A stretch of 31,812 nucleotides of DNA from an uncultured Paracoccaceae bacterium (GTDB lineage Bacteria; Pseudomonadota; Alphaproteobacteria; Rhodobacterales; Rhodobacteraceae). Positions 9,710-17,704 of the stretch are shown here, one piece after another. Position numbers and translations under genes: made by a program. The notes under the pieces were generated by a model. That model saw nothing but the letters and a program-made list of their open reading frames with translations, was not told the DNA's origin and ran no database searches. The stretch lies in NCBI GenBank assembly GCA_958439195.1, contig OY288158.1:1-31812 (forward strand). The letters are read 5' to 3'. The stretch's first letter is position 1; each line of letters opens with the position of its first letter.

Positions 9710-11071
9710 TCAATCGTCGATCCGGTCCAGGATCCGCTGCAACTTCTTGCCTTGCGGGCTGGTGACCGGGGCGTTCTTGACGGCGTTGTAATACAGCGCC
9801 GGATCATAGGTCGGCACACCAAGATTCAGATGTTCAACCGACAAAAGACCCATCGTTGCCAACAGATTATAGACGCCGACATACCGCTGCGCTTCGGCCT
9901 GCAATTTCGTGGCGCGGGCGTCCAGCAGTTCCTGTTCGGCATTCAGCACGTCCAGCGTGGTGCGCGCACCCAATGTCGCCTCTTCACGAACGCCGTCAAA
10001 GGCGGTTTGCGCGGCCTGCACCTGCAACGTGCCGGCCTGAATGGACGCCGCCGCCACTTCCAGCGCGGTCCAGGCGTTACCCACATTTTCGCCCACGTTG
10101 ATCGTGGATTGCAGCAGATTGGCTTCGGCCGCCTCTTTGTTGGCAAGCGCCGCACGGTAGGCTGATGACAGGGCGCCACCGGCGTAAAGCGTCTGGTTGA
10201 ACGACATCGACAGCGTATCGCGCCGCACGTCGGTATCCAGCCCCTGGCTGATCTGGGCATTCAGGTCAATCGTCGGGCGCATCCCGGCTTTCGTCGCCTC
10301 GACTCCAAGCTGAGATACGGTGACCTGACGCTGCGCCTGCAGGATGCCGGGGTTGCTGCGCAGACCGATCATCCGCGCCTCTTCCATTGAACGGGCCGTC
10401 TTTGGCAAGGGCGGCAACCCGGCAAGATTGCCCGGATAAGCCCCTGTCACGGCGCGATAGCGTTCACGCGCCACCTGAAAATCGCCCTGTGCGGCGGCAA
10501 GGCCCGACCGCGCAGCCGCCTGCCGCGCCTCGGCAATCGCCACATCGGTGCGCGTCACCTCGCCCACCTCGAACCGGTCCTGCGCCGCGCGCAGTTCCTG
10601 CGTGATCAACCGCACGTTGGATTCCCGCAAGGCCACAATCTCGGCCTGCAAGCGCACGTCGACATAGGCGCTGACAGCGGACAACAGCACCTGCGCCTCA
10701 AGTCCCTTCAACGCCTCGCGCGTGGCCAGCACGGTTTCCTTTGCAATCTCTACCCCCAGACGACCGCGACCGAAATCGAACAGCGTCCACTGCGCGGCAA
10801 GCGACAGGGTTGATTGCAGGCTGTCGGTTCCGGTGATGTCGGGGCGCGAGTTGGTGTTCTGCGCCGAAGCCACAAAATTCACCACCGGCCGCAGCCGCGC
10901 CACGGCCTGCGCCACGTCCTCATCCGCGGCCCGCAGCAACGCCTCGTTCTGATCAAGGAGCTGCGAGCTTTTATAGGCCGAGGCGAGCGCATCTGCCAAA
11001 GTTTCGGCCTGTGCCACCGGGGCCGACATGCCAAGCGCCGACACGACAATCGCTGCTAGGAAACCACGCAT
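9710..11071 (-). CDS. tolC: TolC family outer membrane channel protein
   Basis: 453 residues. A signal peptide is evident (MRGFLAAIVVSALG... with cleavage likely after APVAQA, before ETLADALASAY). The mature protein has the two-fold repeat of outer membrane efflux proteins: ETLADALASAYKSSQLL at the start of repeat one and MEEARMIGLRSNPGILQAQR at the start of repeat two, with long helical coiled-coil stretches such as EATLGARTTLDVLNAEQELL. Trimers form the periplasm-spanning exit duct for type I secretion and RND or ABC efflux. Two ATG codons stand in tandem (11074, 11071); the second has the better spacing to the AGG upstream. A Pcm-like gene lies 113 bp upstream, an arrangement I recall as common in alphaproteobacteria. 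Confidence 0.9.
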   Translation of the reverse strand: MRGFLAAIVVSALGMSAPVAQAETLADALASAYKSSQLLDQNEALLRAADEDVAQAVARLRPVVNFVASAQNTNSRPDITGTDSLQSTLSLAAQWTLFDFGRGRLGVEIAKETVLATREALKGLEAQVLLSAVSAYVDVRLQAEIVALRESNVRLITQELRAAQDRFEVGEVTRTDVAIAEARQAAARSGLAAAQGDFQVARERYRAVTGAYPGNLAGLPPLPKTARSMEEARMIGLRSNPGILQAQRQVTVSQLGVEATKAGMRPTIDLNAQISQGLDTDVRRDTLSMSFNQTLYAGGALSSAYRAALANKEAAEANLLQSTINVGENVGNAWTALEVAAASIQAGTLQVQAAQTAFDGVREEATLGARTTLDVLNAEQELLDARATKLQAEAQRYVGVYNLLATMGLLSVEHLNLGVPTYDPALYYNAVKNAPVTSPQGKKLQRILDRIDD

Positions 11072-11184
11072 CATAAACCTGCCTATTCGACCTGGGCGAT
11101 CTGGCCGCCCTTTTTGACTCTCAGCCCTGCCACCACACCGGGCTGTTTGCCCAAGAACGCAATGGCGAGACAATCTTCGCTATA

Positions 11185-11838
11185 TCACAGCACAAATTCG
11201 CGCGGGGCGGAAAAGCCCGGCAAAATCGGCGCCGCGGCATTGAACGCCTGCCGCCACGATACCACACCGTCAATCTTGTAACCGATCCGAACCGTGCCCA
11301 ATGCGCCCTGCATGAAGACCGCGCCGATGCGCCCGCCGTCCTTAAGCTGTGCCAACAGCGCATCCGGCACCGACTCGACCCCGCCCTGAATGGTGATCAC
11401 GTCAAACGGCGCGTGGCGCGCATCGCCCGCGGCCAGCGGCCCCACCACCACGGCGGCATTGTCCACACCTTCGGCCGAAAGGGTGCGCTGCGCCTCGGCA
11501 GCCATCGCCTCATCTTCCTCGACGCCGACCACGGCATCGGCCAGACGCGCGATCACGGCGGTGGAATAGCCAAACCCACACCCGAGATCGAGAACCAGCT
11601 CTCCCGGTTGCACATCCAGCGCATCCAGCAACTTTGCCAGGGTTCGTGGTTCCAGCACCACACGACCGGGCGCAATATCCAGGTTTTCACCGACATAGGC
11701 CGCTTCACGCCGCGCGGGCGGCACAAACACCTCACGCGGGACCGCAAGCATGGCTGCGATGATCGGGAATTTTGTCACATCCGAAGGACGGACCTGTGTA
11801 TCCACCATCATCACCCGCCGGGTTGCGAAATCGGTCAT
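11185..11838 (-). CDS. Protein-L-isoaspartate O-methyltransferase-like protein (Pcm family)
   Basis: 217 residues with a class I methyltransferase fold: motif I VLDLGCGFGYSTAVIA, followed by the acidic AVVGVEED that would bind the SAM ribose. The N-terminal part (DVTKFPIIAAMLAVPREVFVP) is typical of Pcm-like proteins. The family repairs isoaspartyl residues by methyl transfer. However, the usual GQTIS-x-P substrate motif is replaced by GRVVLEP, so activity as a repair enzyme is doubtful. The start at 11838 fits the family; its ribosome site is weak. It precedes tolC and probably shares its transcript. The gene is divergent from the FAH-family gene, with 228 bp between starts that must carry both promoters. 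Confidence 0.82.
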   Translation of the reverse strand: MTDFATRRVMMVDTQVRPSDVTKFPIIAAMLAVPREVFVPPARREAAYVGENLDIAPGRVVLEPRTLAKLLDALDVQPGELVLDLGCGFGYSTAVIARLADAVVGVEEDEAMAAEAQRTLSAEGVDNAAVVVGPLAAGDARHAPFDVITIQGGVESVPDALLAQLKDGGRIGAVFMQGALGTVRIGYKIDGVVSWRQAFNAAAPILPGFSAPREFVL

Positions 11839-12066
11839 GTTCTGAACTCATCGGTCTGGACGCTGCCTTTAATCTCTGTGCCACACTTCCCTTGGGGGGG
11901 CAACGGCCCAAAGGCCCAGACCTTTGGAAGACCACGGGGTTTGTCGTTGCGATGCAACGCTTTCCTGTCGCCGCCGCTCTGGGTTTGGGCGATGATGCTG
12001 CCCCAGTCGGGGGTTGCAAAACGCTGTTCTTCGGGTTTCCTTGCGCCGGGAAACAGGGAGGATGCC

Positions 12067-12912
12067 ATGAAATTGTTGCGCGTTGGGGAACCGGGGGCCG
12101 AAGTGCCGGCCATTGTCGATGCAGGCGGCACGGTCCGCAGCCTTGCCGGGATCGTGCCAGACATCGCAGGTGATGTTCTGTCACCCGAAGGTCTGGCCCG
12201 CATCCGCGCGCTTGACCCCGCCACCCTGCCCGCGCTGGATGCCGGTGCCCGCATCGGCCCTTGCGTGGGCAATATCGGAAAATTCATCTGCATCGGCCTG
12301 AACTATGCCGATCACGCGGCAGAATCGAACCTGCCCGTGCCAAAGGAACCGGTGATTTTTCTGAAGGCGAATTCCACCATCATCGGCCCGAATGACGAGG
12401 TGCTGATCCCGCGCGGATCGGTCAAGACCGACTGGGAGGTGGAACTGGGCATCGTCATCGGCACGCGCGCCTCTTATGTGACCGAAGATGAGGCGATGGA
12501 TCACGTCGCAGGTTATTGCGTGATCAACGATGTGTCCGAGCGCGAATATCAGCTGGAACGCGGCGGCACCTGGGACAAGGGCAAATCCTGCGACACCTTC
12601 GGCCCGATCGGCCCCTGGCTTGTGACACGCGATGAGGTGCCGGATCCGCAGAACCTGTCGATGTGGCTGGACGTCGACGGCCATCGCTATCAGAACGGAT
12701 CAACCCGCACGATGGTCTTTGGCGTGCGCCATCTGGTGCATTATGTCAGCCAGTTCATGACGTTGCATCCCGGCGATGTGATTTCCACCGGCACGCCGCC
12801 CGGTGTGGGCATGGGCGTAAAGCCCGCGCCCGTCTACCTAAAGGCCGGACAGGTCATGCGCCTTGGCATCGAAGGCTTGGGCGAACAGACCCAGCATGTC
12901 GGGCAAGCCTGA
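12067..12912 (+). CDS. Fumarylacetoacetate hydrolase (FAH) family protein
   Basis: 281 residues from ATG 12067, with GGGAGG 7 bases upstream. The FAH C-terminal catalytic domain is complete: FICIGLNYADHAAES, the metal-binding acidic residues in TDWEVELGIVIG, and INDVSERE with its aspartate, then HPGDVISTGTPPGVGMG. The short N-terminal domain (MKLLRVGEPGAEVPAIVDAG) is that of the FAHD1/ureidoglycolate-lyase-like branch. Members cleave or decarboxylate 2-keto acids such as acylpyruvates or oxaloacetate using Mg or Mn; the actual substrate is not determined by sequence. It appears monocistronic and ends just before a large palindromic element shared with dxs. Confidence 0.88.
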   Translation: MKLLRVGEPGAEVPAIVDAGGTVRSLAGIVPDIAGDVLSPEGLARIRALDPATLPALDAGARIGPCVGNIGKFICIGLNYADHAAESNLPVPKEPVIFLKANSTIIGPNDEVLIPRGSVKTDWEVELGIVIGTRASYVTEDEAMDHVAGYCVINDVSEREYQLERGGTWDKGKSCDTFGPIGPWLVTRDEVPDPQNLSMWLDVDGHRYQNGSTRTMVFGVRHLVHYVSQFMTLHPGDVISTGTPPGVGMGVKPAPVYLKAGQVMRLGIEGLGEQTQHVGQA

Positions 12913-12919
12913 CAACACA

Positions 12920-13005
12920 GTGACCGCTCCAACGAATTTTCTGCGAAAATTCAGGGGCGGTCAGCGCCTGATTTTTCGCAGAAAAATCGTTGGAGCCTAG
13001 GTCAC
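12920..13005. repeat. Nested palindromic element between the FAH gene and dxs (REP/BIME-like, possibly a bidirectional terminator)
   Basis: Two 30-base arms, 12926-12955 and 12967-12996, are inverted copies with two differences and an 11-base spacer. Each arm contains its own perfect palindrome (GAATTTTC-TGC-GAAAATTC on the left; GATTTTTC-GCA-GAAAAATC on the right). Six more bases pair further out: GTGACC at 12920-12925 and GGTCAC at 13000-13005. The three unpaired bases between are the dxs stop codon. Confidence 0.85.
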
Positions 13006-14919
13006 GATCCGCAGACCGGGCTTTGCAACCGTCTCGGCCCGGCCAATCGCCGCCCGCACCGTCGCCGCAATGTCGACGGCGGTCAGTCCGGCCCATTGAT
13101 ACATCTGCGCAGGGCTGGCCTGATCGATAAACCGGTCGGGCAATGTCATGGTGCGGATCGCGCGACCCTTCTCCAACCCGCCAGAATTGGCCAGATGGTG
13201 CAGCACCAGCGCGCCAAACCCACCCGTTGCCCCGGTTTCCAGCGTGACAAGCGCCGAGTGATCCTCGACCAGCAGGTCGATCAGCGCGGTATCCAACGGT
13301 TTGGCAAAGCGGGCATCGGCCACGGTCACCGAAATTCCCTCGGCCTCCAGCAGTTCTGCGGCGGCCAGCGCCTCGGACAGATGCGCGCCATAGGACAGGA
13401 TCGCCGCATCCGACCCGACCTTCATCACCCGACCCTTGCCGATGGCCAGCGGAACACCGCGCGCGGGCAGGTCCACGCCCATCCCTTCGCCCCGCGGATA
13501 GCGGAAGGCGATGGGGCCTTCATCATGCGCGATGGCGGTGGCCACCATATGCATCAGATCCGCCTCATCCCCCGCCGCCATCACGGTGAAGCCCGGCAGG
13601 TTGGCCAGAAAGCCGATGTCGAATGCCCCGGCATGGGTCGCCCCGTCCTGCCCCACCAGCCCCGCCCGGTCGATGGCAAAGCGCACAGGCAAGCCTTGAA
13701 GCGCCACGTCATGCACGATCTGGTCGTAACCGCGTTGCAGAAATGTGGAATAGATCGCGCAGACCGGCTTTAATCCCGCCGCCGCCATCCCGGCAGCAAA
13801 GGTCACACCATGCTGTTCGGCGATGCCCACGTCAAAGACACGGGCGGCAAAGCGTTTGGCCATGATGTCCAGTCCCGTGCCGGATGGCATAGCCGCTGTG
13901 ATCGCCACAACCTTTGGGTCGCGCGCGGCCTCATCCGTCAGGGCGTTGCCAAAGACGGTGGTATAGGCGGGCGCGTTGGATTTCGCCTTGGCCTGCTCGC
14001 CTGTCACCCGGTCGAATTTCGACACGCCGTGATATTTGTCGGCGGCGCTTTCCGCCGGGGCAAAGCCCTTGCCCTTCATCGTGACCGCATGAATCAGCAC
14101 CGGACCCGTGGCCCGCGCCCGTGCCGCGCGCAGGGTTTGCAGCACCTGTCCCATGTCATGCCCGTCGATCGGACCGATGTAGGAAAAGCCCAACTCTTCG
14201 AACAGGGTGCCGCCACCGGGCATCCCTGTCACCAATTGCCGCGCCCGCCGCGCGCCATCGCGCATGGGGCCGGGCAGATGGGATTCGAACTCCTCAGCCG
14301 CCGCCTTGATCAGCGCGAGCGGACCCTTGGCCGCGATTTCATTCAGGTATTTCGACAGCGCCCCCACGGGCGGTGCAATGCTCATGTCATTGTCGTTCAG
14401 GATGACGAACAGCCGTTTGCCCAGATGGCCGGCATGGTTCATCGCCTCATAGGCCATGCCCGCCGTGATGGCCCCGTCGCCAATCACCGCGATGGTATCG
14501 CCCACAGGCATCCCCATCTCACGCCCCATGGCATAGCCAAGCGCCGCCGAGATCGAGGTAGAGCTGTGTGCCGCGCCGAACGGATCATATTCCGACTCGG
14601 ATCGTTTGGTGAAGCCGGAAAGCCCCCCGCCCTGCCGCAGCGTCGCCATGCGTTCACGGCGGCCGGTCAATATCTTGTGGGGATAGCACTGGTGCCCCAC
14701 GTCCCAGATCAGCTTGTCACGCGGCGTGTCGAAGACCGCGTGAATGGCGACGGTCAGTTCCACCACGCCAAGCGATGATCCAAGATGCCCGCCGGTCTGC
14801 GATACGGTGTTGATCACCTCACGCCGCACCTCATGGGCCAGTCGCGCCAGATCGGCATCGGTCAGCGCCTTCATGTCGGCTGGGCCGGAGACGCGGTCAA
14901 GAAGCGGGCTATCGGTCAT
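12997..14919 (-). CDS. dxs: 1-deoxy-D-xylulose-5-phosphate synthase
   Basis: 640 residues, full length for Dxs. It condenses pyruvate and glyceraldehyde 3-phosphate using thiamine diphosphate and commits carbon to the MEP isoprenoid pathway. Visible motifs: TGGHLGSSLGVVELT with His45, DVGHQCYPHKILTGR, the ThDP/Mg motif GDGAITAGMAYEA from residue 147 to LNDND near 175, and the transketolase-like pyrimidine-domain sequence FDVGIAEQHGVTFAAGMA. The start at 14919 has GGGAGA 7 bases upstream. Its place after pufX is typical of Rhodobacter and fits the demand for carotenoids and phytyl. Several hairpins, including a strong terminator, separate it from pufX, so it may depend on read-through or on a promoter in 14920-15050. 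Confidence 0.97.
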   Translation of the reverse strand: MTDSPLLDRVSGPADMKALTDADLARLAHEVRREVINTVSQTGGHLGSSLGVVELTVAIHAVFDTPRDKLIWDVGHQCYPHKILTGRRERMATLRQGGGLSGFTKRSESEYDPFGAAHSSTSISAALGYAMGREMGMPVGDTIAVIGDGAITAGMAYEAMNHAGHLGKRLFVILNDNDMSIAPPVGALSKYLNEIAAKGPLALIKAAAEEFESHLPGPMRDGARRARQLVTGMPGGGTLFEELGFSYIGPIDGHDMGQVLQTLRAARARATGPVLIHAVTMKGKGFAPAESAADKYHGVSKFDRVTGEQAKAKSNAPAYTTVFGNALTDEAARDPKVVAITAAMPSGTGLDIMAKRFAARVFDVGIAEQHGVTFAAGMAAAGLKPVCAIYSTFLQRGYDQIVHDVALQGLPVRFAIDRAGLVGQDGATHAGAFDIGFLANLPGFTVMAAGDEADLMHMVATAIAHDEGPIAFRYPRGEGMGVDLPARGVPLAIGKGRVMKVGSDAAILSYGAHLSEALAAAELLEAEGISVTVADARFAKPLDTALIDLLVEDHSALVTLETGATGGFGALVLHHLANSGGLEKGRAIRTMTLPDRFIDQASPAQMYQWAGLTAVDIAATVRAAIGRAETVAKPGLRIVT

Positions 14920-14931
14920 CGTCAGTCTCCC

Positions 14932-14966
14932 GAAAAAAAGATGCCGTGTGAGGAAACCCACACGGC
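14932..14966 (-). terminator. Rho-independent terminator of the puf operon
   Basis: GCCGTGTG (14943-14950) pairs with CACACGGC (14959-14966) over an 8-base loop. On the minus strand it is followed by ATC and seven T. It lies 13 bases before the dxs start, so it should stop most transcripts coming from pufX. Confidence 0.85.
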
Positions 14967-15050
14967 ACCAGGTCCCTGTCGCCAACAGGAAGGGAACCGG
15001 GCTGTGGTTGCGCCCCGGATCCGGGCCGGCGTATGGCCCGAATGTCGTGT

Positions 15051-15078
15051 CCCGGGCGGGTCGGTTGTCCCGCCCGGG
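15051..15078 (-). terminator. GC-rich hairpin just after pufX
   Basis: CCCGGGCGGG (15051-15060) pairs perfectly with CCCGCCCGGG (15069-15078) over 8 bases, starting 11 bases past the pufX stop. There is no uridine tract, so it more likely protects the 3' end of the puf mRNA. Two further hairpins lie at 15014-15025 and 14971-14998. Confidence 0.65.
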
Positions 15079-15089
15079 CAAAGGTGATG

Positions 15090-15314
15090 TCAGGCCAGCC
15101 GCGTGTCGGCAGGGGCCGTGATCAGATAGGCGTTCGGATCAGGTGCCTGCTTGCTTTCTTCGGGCAGCAAAAGTCCGATGCCCCAGACCGCCAGAAGGAT
15201 GGCCCCTACGGACAGGACGAACAGCGCCGCCCACCCCGCACCGGCCAGCATCTGATAGAGAGCCCAGGACCGAAGGGCAGAGCCGGGCTTTTGGTCATAA
15301 AAGTTGTCTGACAT
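15090..15314 (-). CDS. pufX: PufX, reaction centre-LH1 core complex protein
   Basis: 74 residues. PufX occupies one position in the LH1 ring, leaving a gap for quinone exchange and helping dimerise the core complex in Rhodobacter. The start at 15314 has GAGGGG 7 bases upstream; an ATG at 15332 lies inside pufM. One transmembrane helix is visible (ALFVLSVGAILLAVWGIGLLL), preceded by the PufX-like ALYQMLAGAGWAAL with its small-residue GAGWA segment. The C-terminal tail PEESKQAPDPNAYL recalls the QAPAPN region of known PufX. The gene lies 10 bp after pufM. Sequence divergence between species is normal for PufX. Its presence limits the host to the Rhodobacter-like branch of phototrophs. Confidence 0.93.
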   Translation of the reverse strand: MSDNFYDQKPGSALRSWALYQMLAGAGWAALFVLSVGAILLAVWGIGLLLPEESKQAPDPNAYLITAPADTRLA

Positions 15315-15324
15315 GGTTTTCCCC

Positions 15325-16248
15325 TCAATCAAGCGGCGCGTAGCCGTGGTCTTGCGCCCACACGTACCAGTTGTCGACGACCGTTCCGGTGATCAGGATC
15401 CCGATCCCGCCTGTCAGCGTGACCAGCACCGCGAACCACCACGCCCACCGGTGGATGCCTTCCATCGTGGCATTGAAGCCCATCGTCCAGCGCCAGAAGA
15501 GGGCGGCGCGTTCCGAGGCCGTGCCACGGTCGGCGATCTGTTCCAACTCACGGTCGCCACCGAAGCGCGACACCGCAAGAATGGTCGCCCCATGCATCGC
15601 AAACAAGAGGGCCGATCCATAAAGGAAGGCGATCGAGAGCGCGTGGAAGGGGTTGTAGAACAGGTTGCCATAGGTCAGCGAGAAGTTGTTGGTCCAGTCA
15701 AGGTGGGTAAAGATGCCGTAGGGCACAGCTTCCGACCACGATCCCATCAGGATCGGGCGGAACAGGCCCAGCACCAGGAACAACCAGATGGCGCTGGCAA
15801 AGGCCCAGCTCACATGTTTGCCCATCCCCAATGCCTCGGCGCGCAGATAGGTGCGCACCCACCAGGACAGAACCGACACCAGAAGAAAGAAGGACGCGAT
15901 CAACCACAATCCGCCTTCGGCGATGGGCGCGAAGCCCAGGCCATATTCGGATGACGGCGGTTCCAGCGAGAACCAGAACAGATCCCGCATGAACACCGCC
16001 GGGTTGAACCCAGCCTGATACCAGTACCAGGCCCCAACCAGCATGAACCAGACCGCGCCGGACATCAGCGAGATCACCCCCATCGTGCCCAGATAGACGG
16101 GCCCGAGTTGGGCATTCCCCATCCAGCCAGCAAGGGTGGAAAAGCGTGCCCCGTTGGTCCGGTTGGACAGTTCTACCCCTTCAACCATCCCCATTTCCGG
16201 GGCCGCCTGAACCTGTATCTGGGTAAAGATGTTCTGATACTCAGCCAT
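15325..16248 (-). CDS. pufM: Photosynthetic reaction centre M subunit
   Basis: 307 residues, complete. Five transmembrane helices carry the known ligands: His182 and His202 for bacteriochlorophyll, His219, Glu234 and His266 for the non-haem iron, and Tyr210 near the special pair. Numbering coincides with the Rhodobacter sphaeroides M subunit as I know it. With L it holds the cofactors for light-driven charge separation and reduces quinone in the intracytoplasmic membrane. It starts 8 bases inside pufL, so translation is probably coupled. It has no C-terminal extension for a tetrahaem cytochrome interface, and no pufC follows. Confidence is very high. Confidence 0.99.
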   Translation of the reverse strand: MAEYQNIFTQIQVQAAPEMGMVEGVELSNRTNGARFSTLAGWMGNAQLGPVYLGTMGVISLMSGAVWFMLVGAWYWYQAGFNPAVFMRDLFWFSLEPPSSEYGLGFAPIAEGGLWLIASFFLLVSVLSWWVRTYLRAEALGMGKHVSWAFASAIWLFLVLGLFRPILMGSWSEAVPYGIFTHLDWTNNFSLTYGNLFYNPFHALSIAFLYGSALLFAMHGATILAVSRFGGDRELEQIADRGTASERAALFWRWTMGFNATMEGIHRWAWWFAVLVTLTGGIGILITGTVVDNWYVWAQDHGYAPLD

Positions 16249-17089
16249 TTACGCCTCCTGCGATATCAGCCCACCACGGCAGTTGCAGCCACCAATCCCA
16301 CCAGACAACCCACTGGTCGAACCAGATGGTGCCCGAGATGATGATACAGACCGCGCTCCAGAAACCGGCATTCAGCGCCAGAAGCAGGCCAACACGGTGG
16401 ATCCCAAGGGTGCCAACGGAATAGCCGATCAGATCGCGGAAATAGGTGTCTTCGTGATCCGGCGTCCGCATCTCCTTGCCCTTTTCGGGGTTCGCAGCGG
16501 ACAGGATCAGCGCGCCATGCAACGACAATGCCAGGGCGGTCGTAAAGAAGAACGACACGGCGATCATATGTGCAGGGTTGTAGTGGAAGTTTCCGTATTG
16601 ATAGCCCGTGTTCGACACCCAATCGAGGTGCGACCAGATTCCGTAGGGAAACGCATATCCCCAGGCCCCCATCATCAACGGGCGGAACACGACAAGTGTC
16701 ACATAGGCAAAGATGGCGACGCCAAAGGCGACAGGCACGTGAAAGCCCATCCCCAGTTTGCGGCAGATTTCCACCTCGCGCAGCGCCCAGGATATAAAGG
16801 CACCAAGTGCGCAGATGGTGATCAACTGCCACAGGCCCCCTTCCATCAAGGGTGCAAATCCCAGCCCGTATTCCACGGGCGGCGGATCAATTGAAATGAG
16901 CCACGGGTTCCAGACGCCTTCCATGGCGGTGCCATAGAAAATCAGGATCGTGCCCAGCGCCGCGAAAAAGAATGTCGTGACGCCAAAGAAACCAACGTAG
17001 AAAGGCCCGACCCAGAAGTCGAACAAGTTCCCGCCGATCAGCGTGCCACCTGGCACGCGGTATTTTCGTTCGAAGCTGAGCAGTGCCAT
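16241..17089 (-). CDS. pufL: Photosynthetic reaction centre L subunit
   Basis: 282 residues, complete. Counting the initiator methionine, His154 and His174 are the bacteriochlorophyll ligands, and His191 and His231 bind the iron. Glu213 and Ser224 match the residues that deliver protons to the secondary quinone. The protein begins MALLSFERKYRVPGGTLIGG, the standard PufL opening, and has five transmembrane helices. GGAGAGGGA lies just before the ATG. It follows the LH1 genes after a 118-bp hairpin-rich gap, and its last 8 bases overlap pufM. Confidence 0.99.
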   Translation of the reverse strand: MALLSFERKYRVPGGTLIGGNLFDFWVGPFYVGFFGVTTFFFAALGTILIFYGTAMEGVWNPWLISIDPPPVEYGLGFAPLMEGGLWQLITICALGAFISWALREVEICRKLGMGFHVPVAFGVAIFAYVTLVVFRPLMMGAWGYAFPYGIWSHLDWVSNTGYQYGNFHYNPAHMIAVSFFFTTALALSLHGALILSAANPEKGKEMRTPDHEDTYFRDLIGYSVGTLGIHRVGLLLALNAGFWSAVCIIISGTIWFDQWVVWWDWWLQLPWWADIAGGVNG

Positions 17090-17136
17090 GCTTCCCTCTC
17101 CGCTGTGTTGCGCCCGGCGGTCGCTGATGCCGTCGG

Positions 17137-17186
17137 AAAAACCCGTTCAGGGTCGCCGCGGGCGAAGAAATATTCCCTCCGCCCGC
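17137..17186 (-). promoter_or_regulatory. Intercistronic hairpins between pufA and pufL
   Basis: GCGGGCG (17158-17164) pairs with CGCCCGC (17180-17186) over a 15-base loop, 22 bases past the pufA stop. A smaller ACCC/GGGT hairpin with five T on the minus strand follows at 17137-17153. In Rhodobacter such structures stabilise the pufBA segment of the mRNA, giving more LH1 than reaction centre; the role here is inferred by position. Confidence 0.75.
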
Positions 17187-17207
17187 AGCCAGTGCCTTGC
17201 GGCAACG

Positions 17208-17384
17208 TTACTCGGTCGCGGCCACAGGAGCGCCACCGGCAGCTGCTGCGGTTTGGAACCAGTTCAGGCCATTGCTCAGAACCACCAGGTGGATCATCGC
17301 AGCAAGCAGGAACAGGAAGACACCCTGGGCCACGAACACGCGGCGGGGGTCGAAGATCAGCCAGATTTTGTAGAATTTCGACAT
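17208..17384 (-). CDS. pufA: Light-harvesting 1 (LH1) alpha polypeptide
   Basis: 58 residues. It begins MSKFYKIWLIFDPRRVFVAQ, the classic LH1 alpha N-terminus, followed by one transmembrane helix with the bacteriochlorophyll ligand His32 in LLAAMIHLVVLS and a C-terminal NGLNWF. Alpha and beta polypeptides pair and assemble into the ring around the reaction centre. The start at 17384 has GAGGAGG 7 bases upstream; the longer open frame to 17441 runs back into pufB. It lies 13 bp downstream of pufB. The Ala/Gly-rich C-terminal tail is usual. Confidence 0.98.
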   Translation of the reverse strand: MSKFYKIWLIFDPRRVFVAQGVFLFLLAAMIHLVVLSNGLNWFQTAAAAGGAPVAATE

Positions 17385-17397
17385 GGTTTGATCCTCC

Positions 17398-17547
17398 TCA
17401 GAACCAGGGGCGCCAGATGTACGTGGCGATATGCGCGACAACGGCGATGGCTGTGAACAGCCAAAGCCCGCTCATATACACCGAGTGCAGTTCCTGCGCC
17501 TGCTCGTCGGTCAGACCCGTGAAACTCAGGTCACTTCTATCAGCCAT
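17398..17547 (-). CDS. pufB: Light-harvesting 1 (LH1) beta polypeptide
   Basis: 49 residues, read directly from the minus strand: starts MADRSDLSFTGLTDEQAQEL, continues with His21, and has a transmembrane helix holding the bacteriochlorophyll ligand His39 in AVVAHIATYIW, ending RPWF. This is the textbook LH1 beta pattern. GGAGG sits 7 bases before the ATG at 17547. It pairs with PufA to form the LH1 subunit. It is the second gene of the puf operon, after a 157-bp leader-like gap that follows pufQ. Confidence 0.98.
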   Translation of the reverse strand: MADRSDLSFTGLTDEQAQELHSVYMSGLWLFTAIAVVAHIATYIWRPWF

Positions 17548-17596
17548 AACAATCCTCCGGATGGATTAGCTGAGCCGCAATCCCTGCGGCGAGGTT

Positions 17597-17633
17597 ACGG
17601 TCAGGCGGAATGCCCTTCCGTTTTTTTCACCGT
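17597..17633. other. Hairpin with T-tract on the plus strand, between pufQ and pufB
   Basis: CGGAA (17606-17610) pairs with TTCCG (17616-17620) and is followed on the plus strand by seven T; outer bases ACGGT and ACCGT also pair. It has the form of a terminator for antisense (plus) transcription, while all genes here are on the minus strand. In the puf mRNA it would fold with an A-rich bulge. The remainder of 17548-17704 shows no gene. Confidence 0.55.
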
Positions 17634-17704
17634 CCCGCGATGGTCTGCGGGGCGGCGAAGCGCTGACGGGCTGGGCGCAACCCGGATTAAATCGTTCCGC
17701 CGGA

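Noticed and set aside
17601..17640. pufK-like short ORF before pufB (GTG AAA AAA ACG ..., 9 codons)
   Set aside because: It is too short, has no family match I can defend, and does not couple to pufB as described for pufK.
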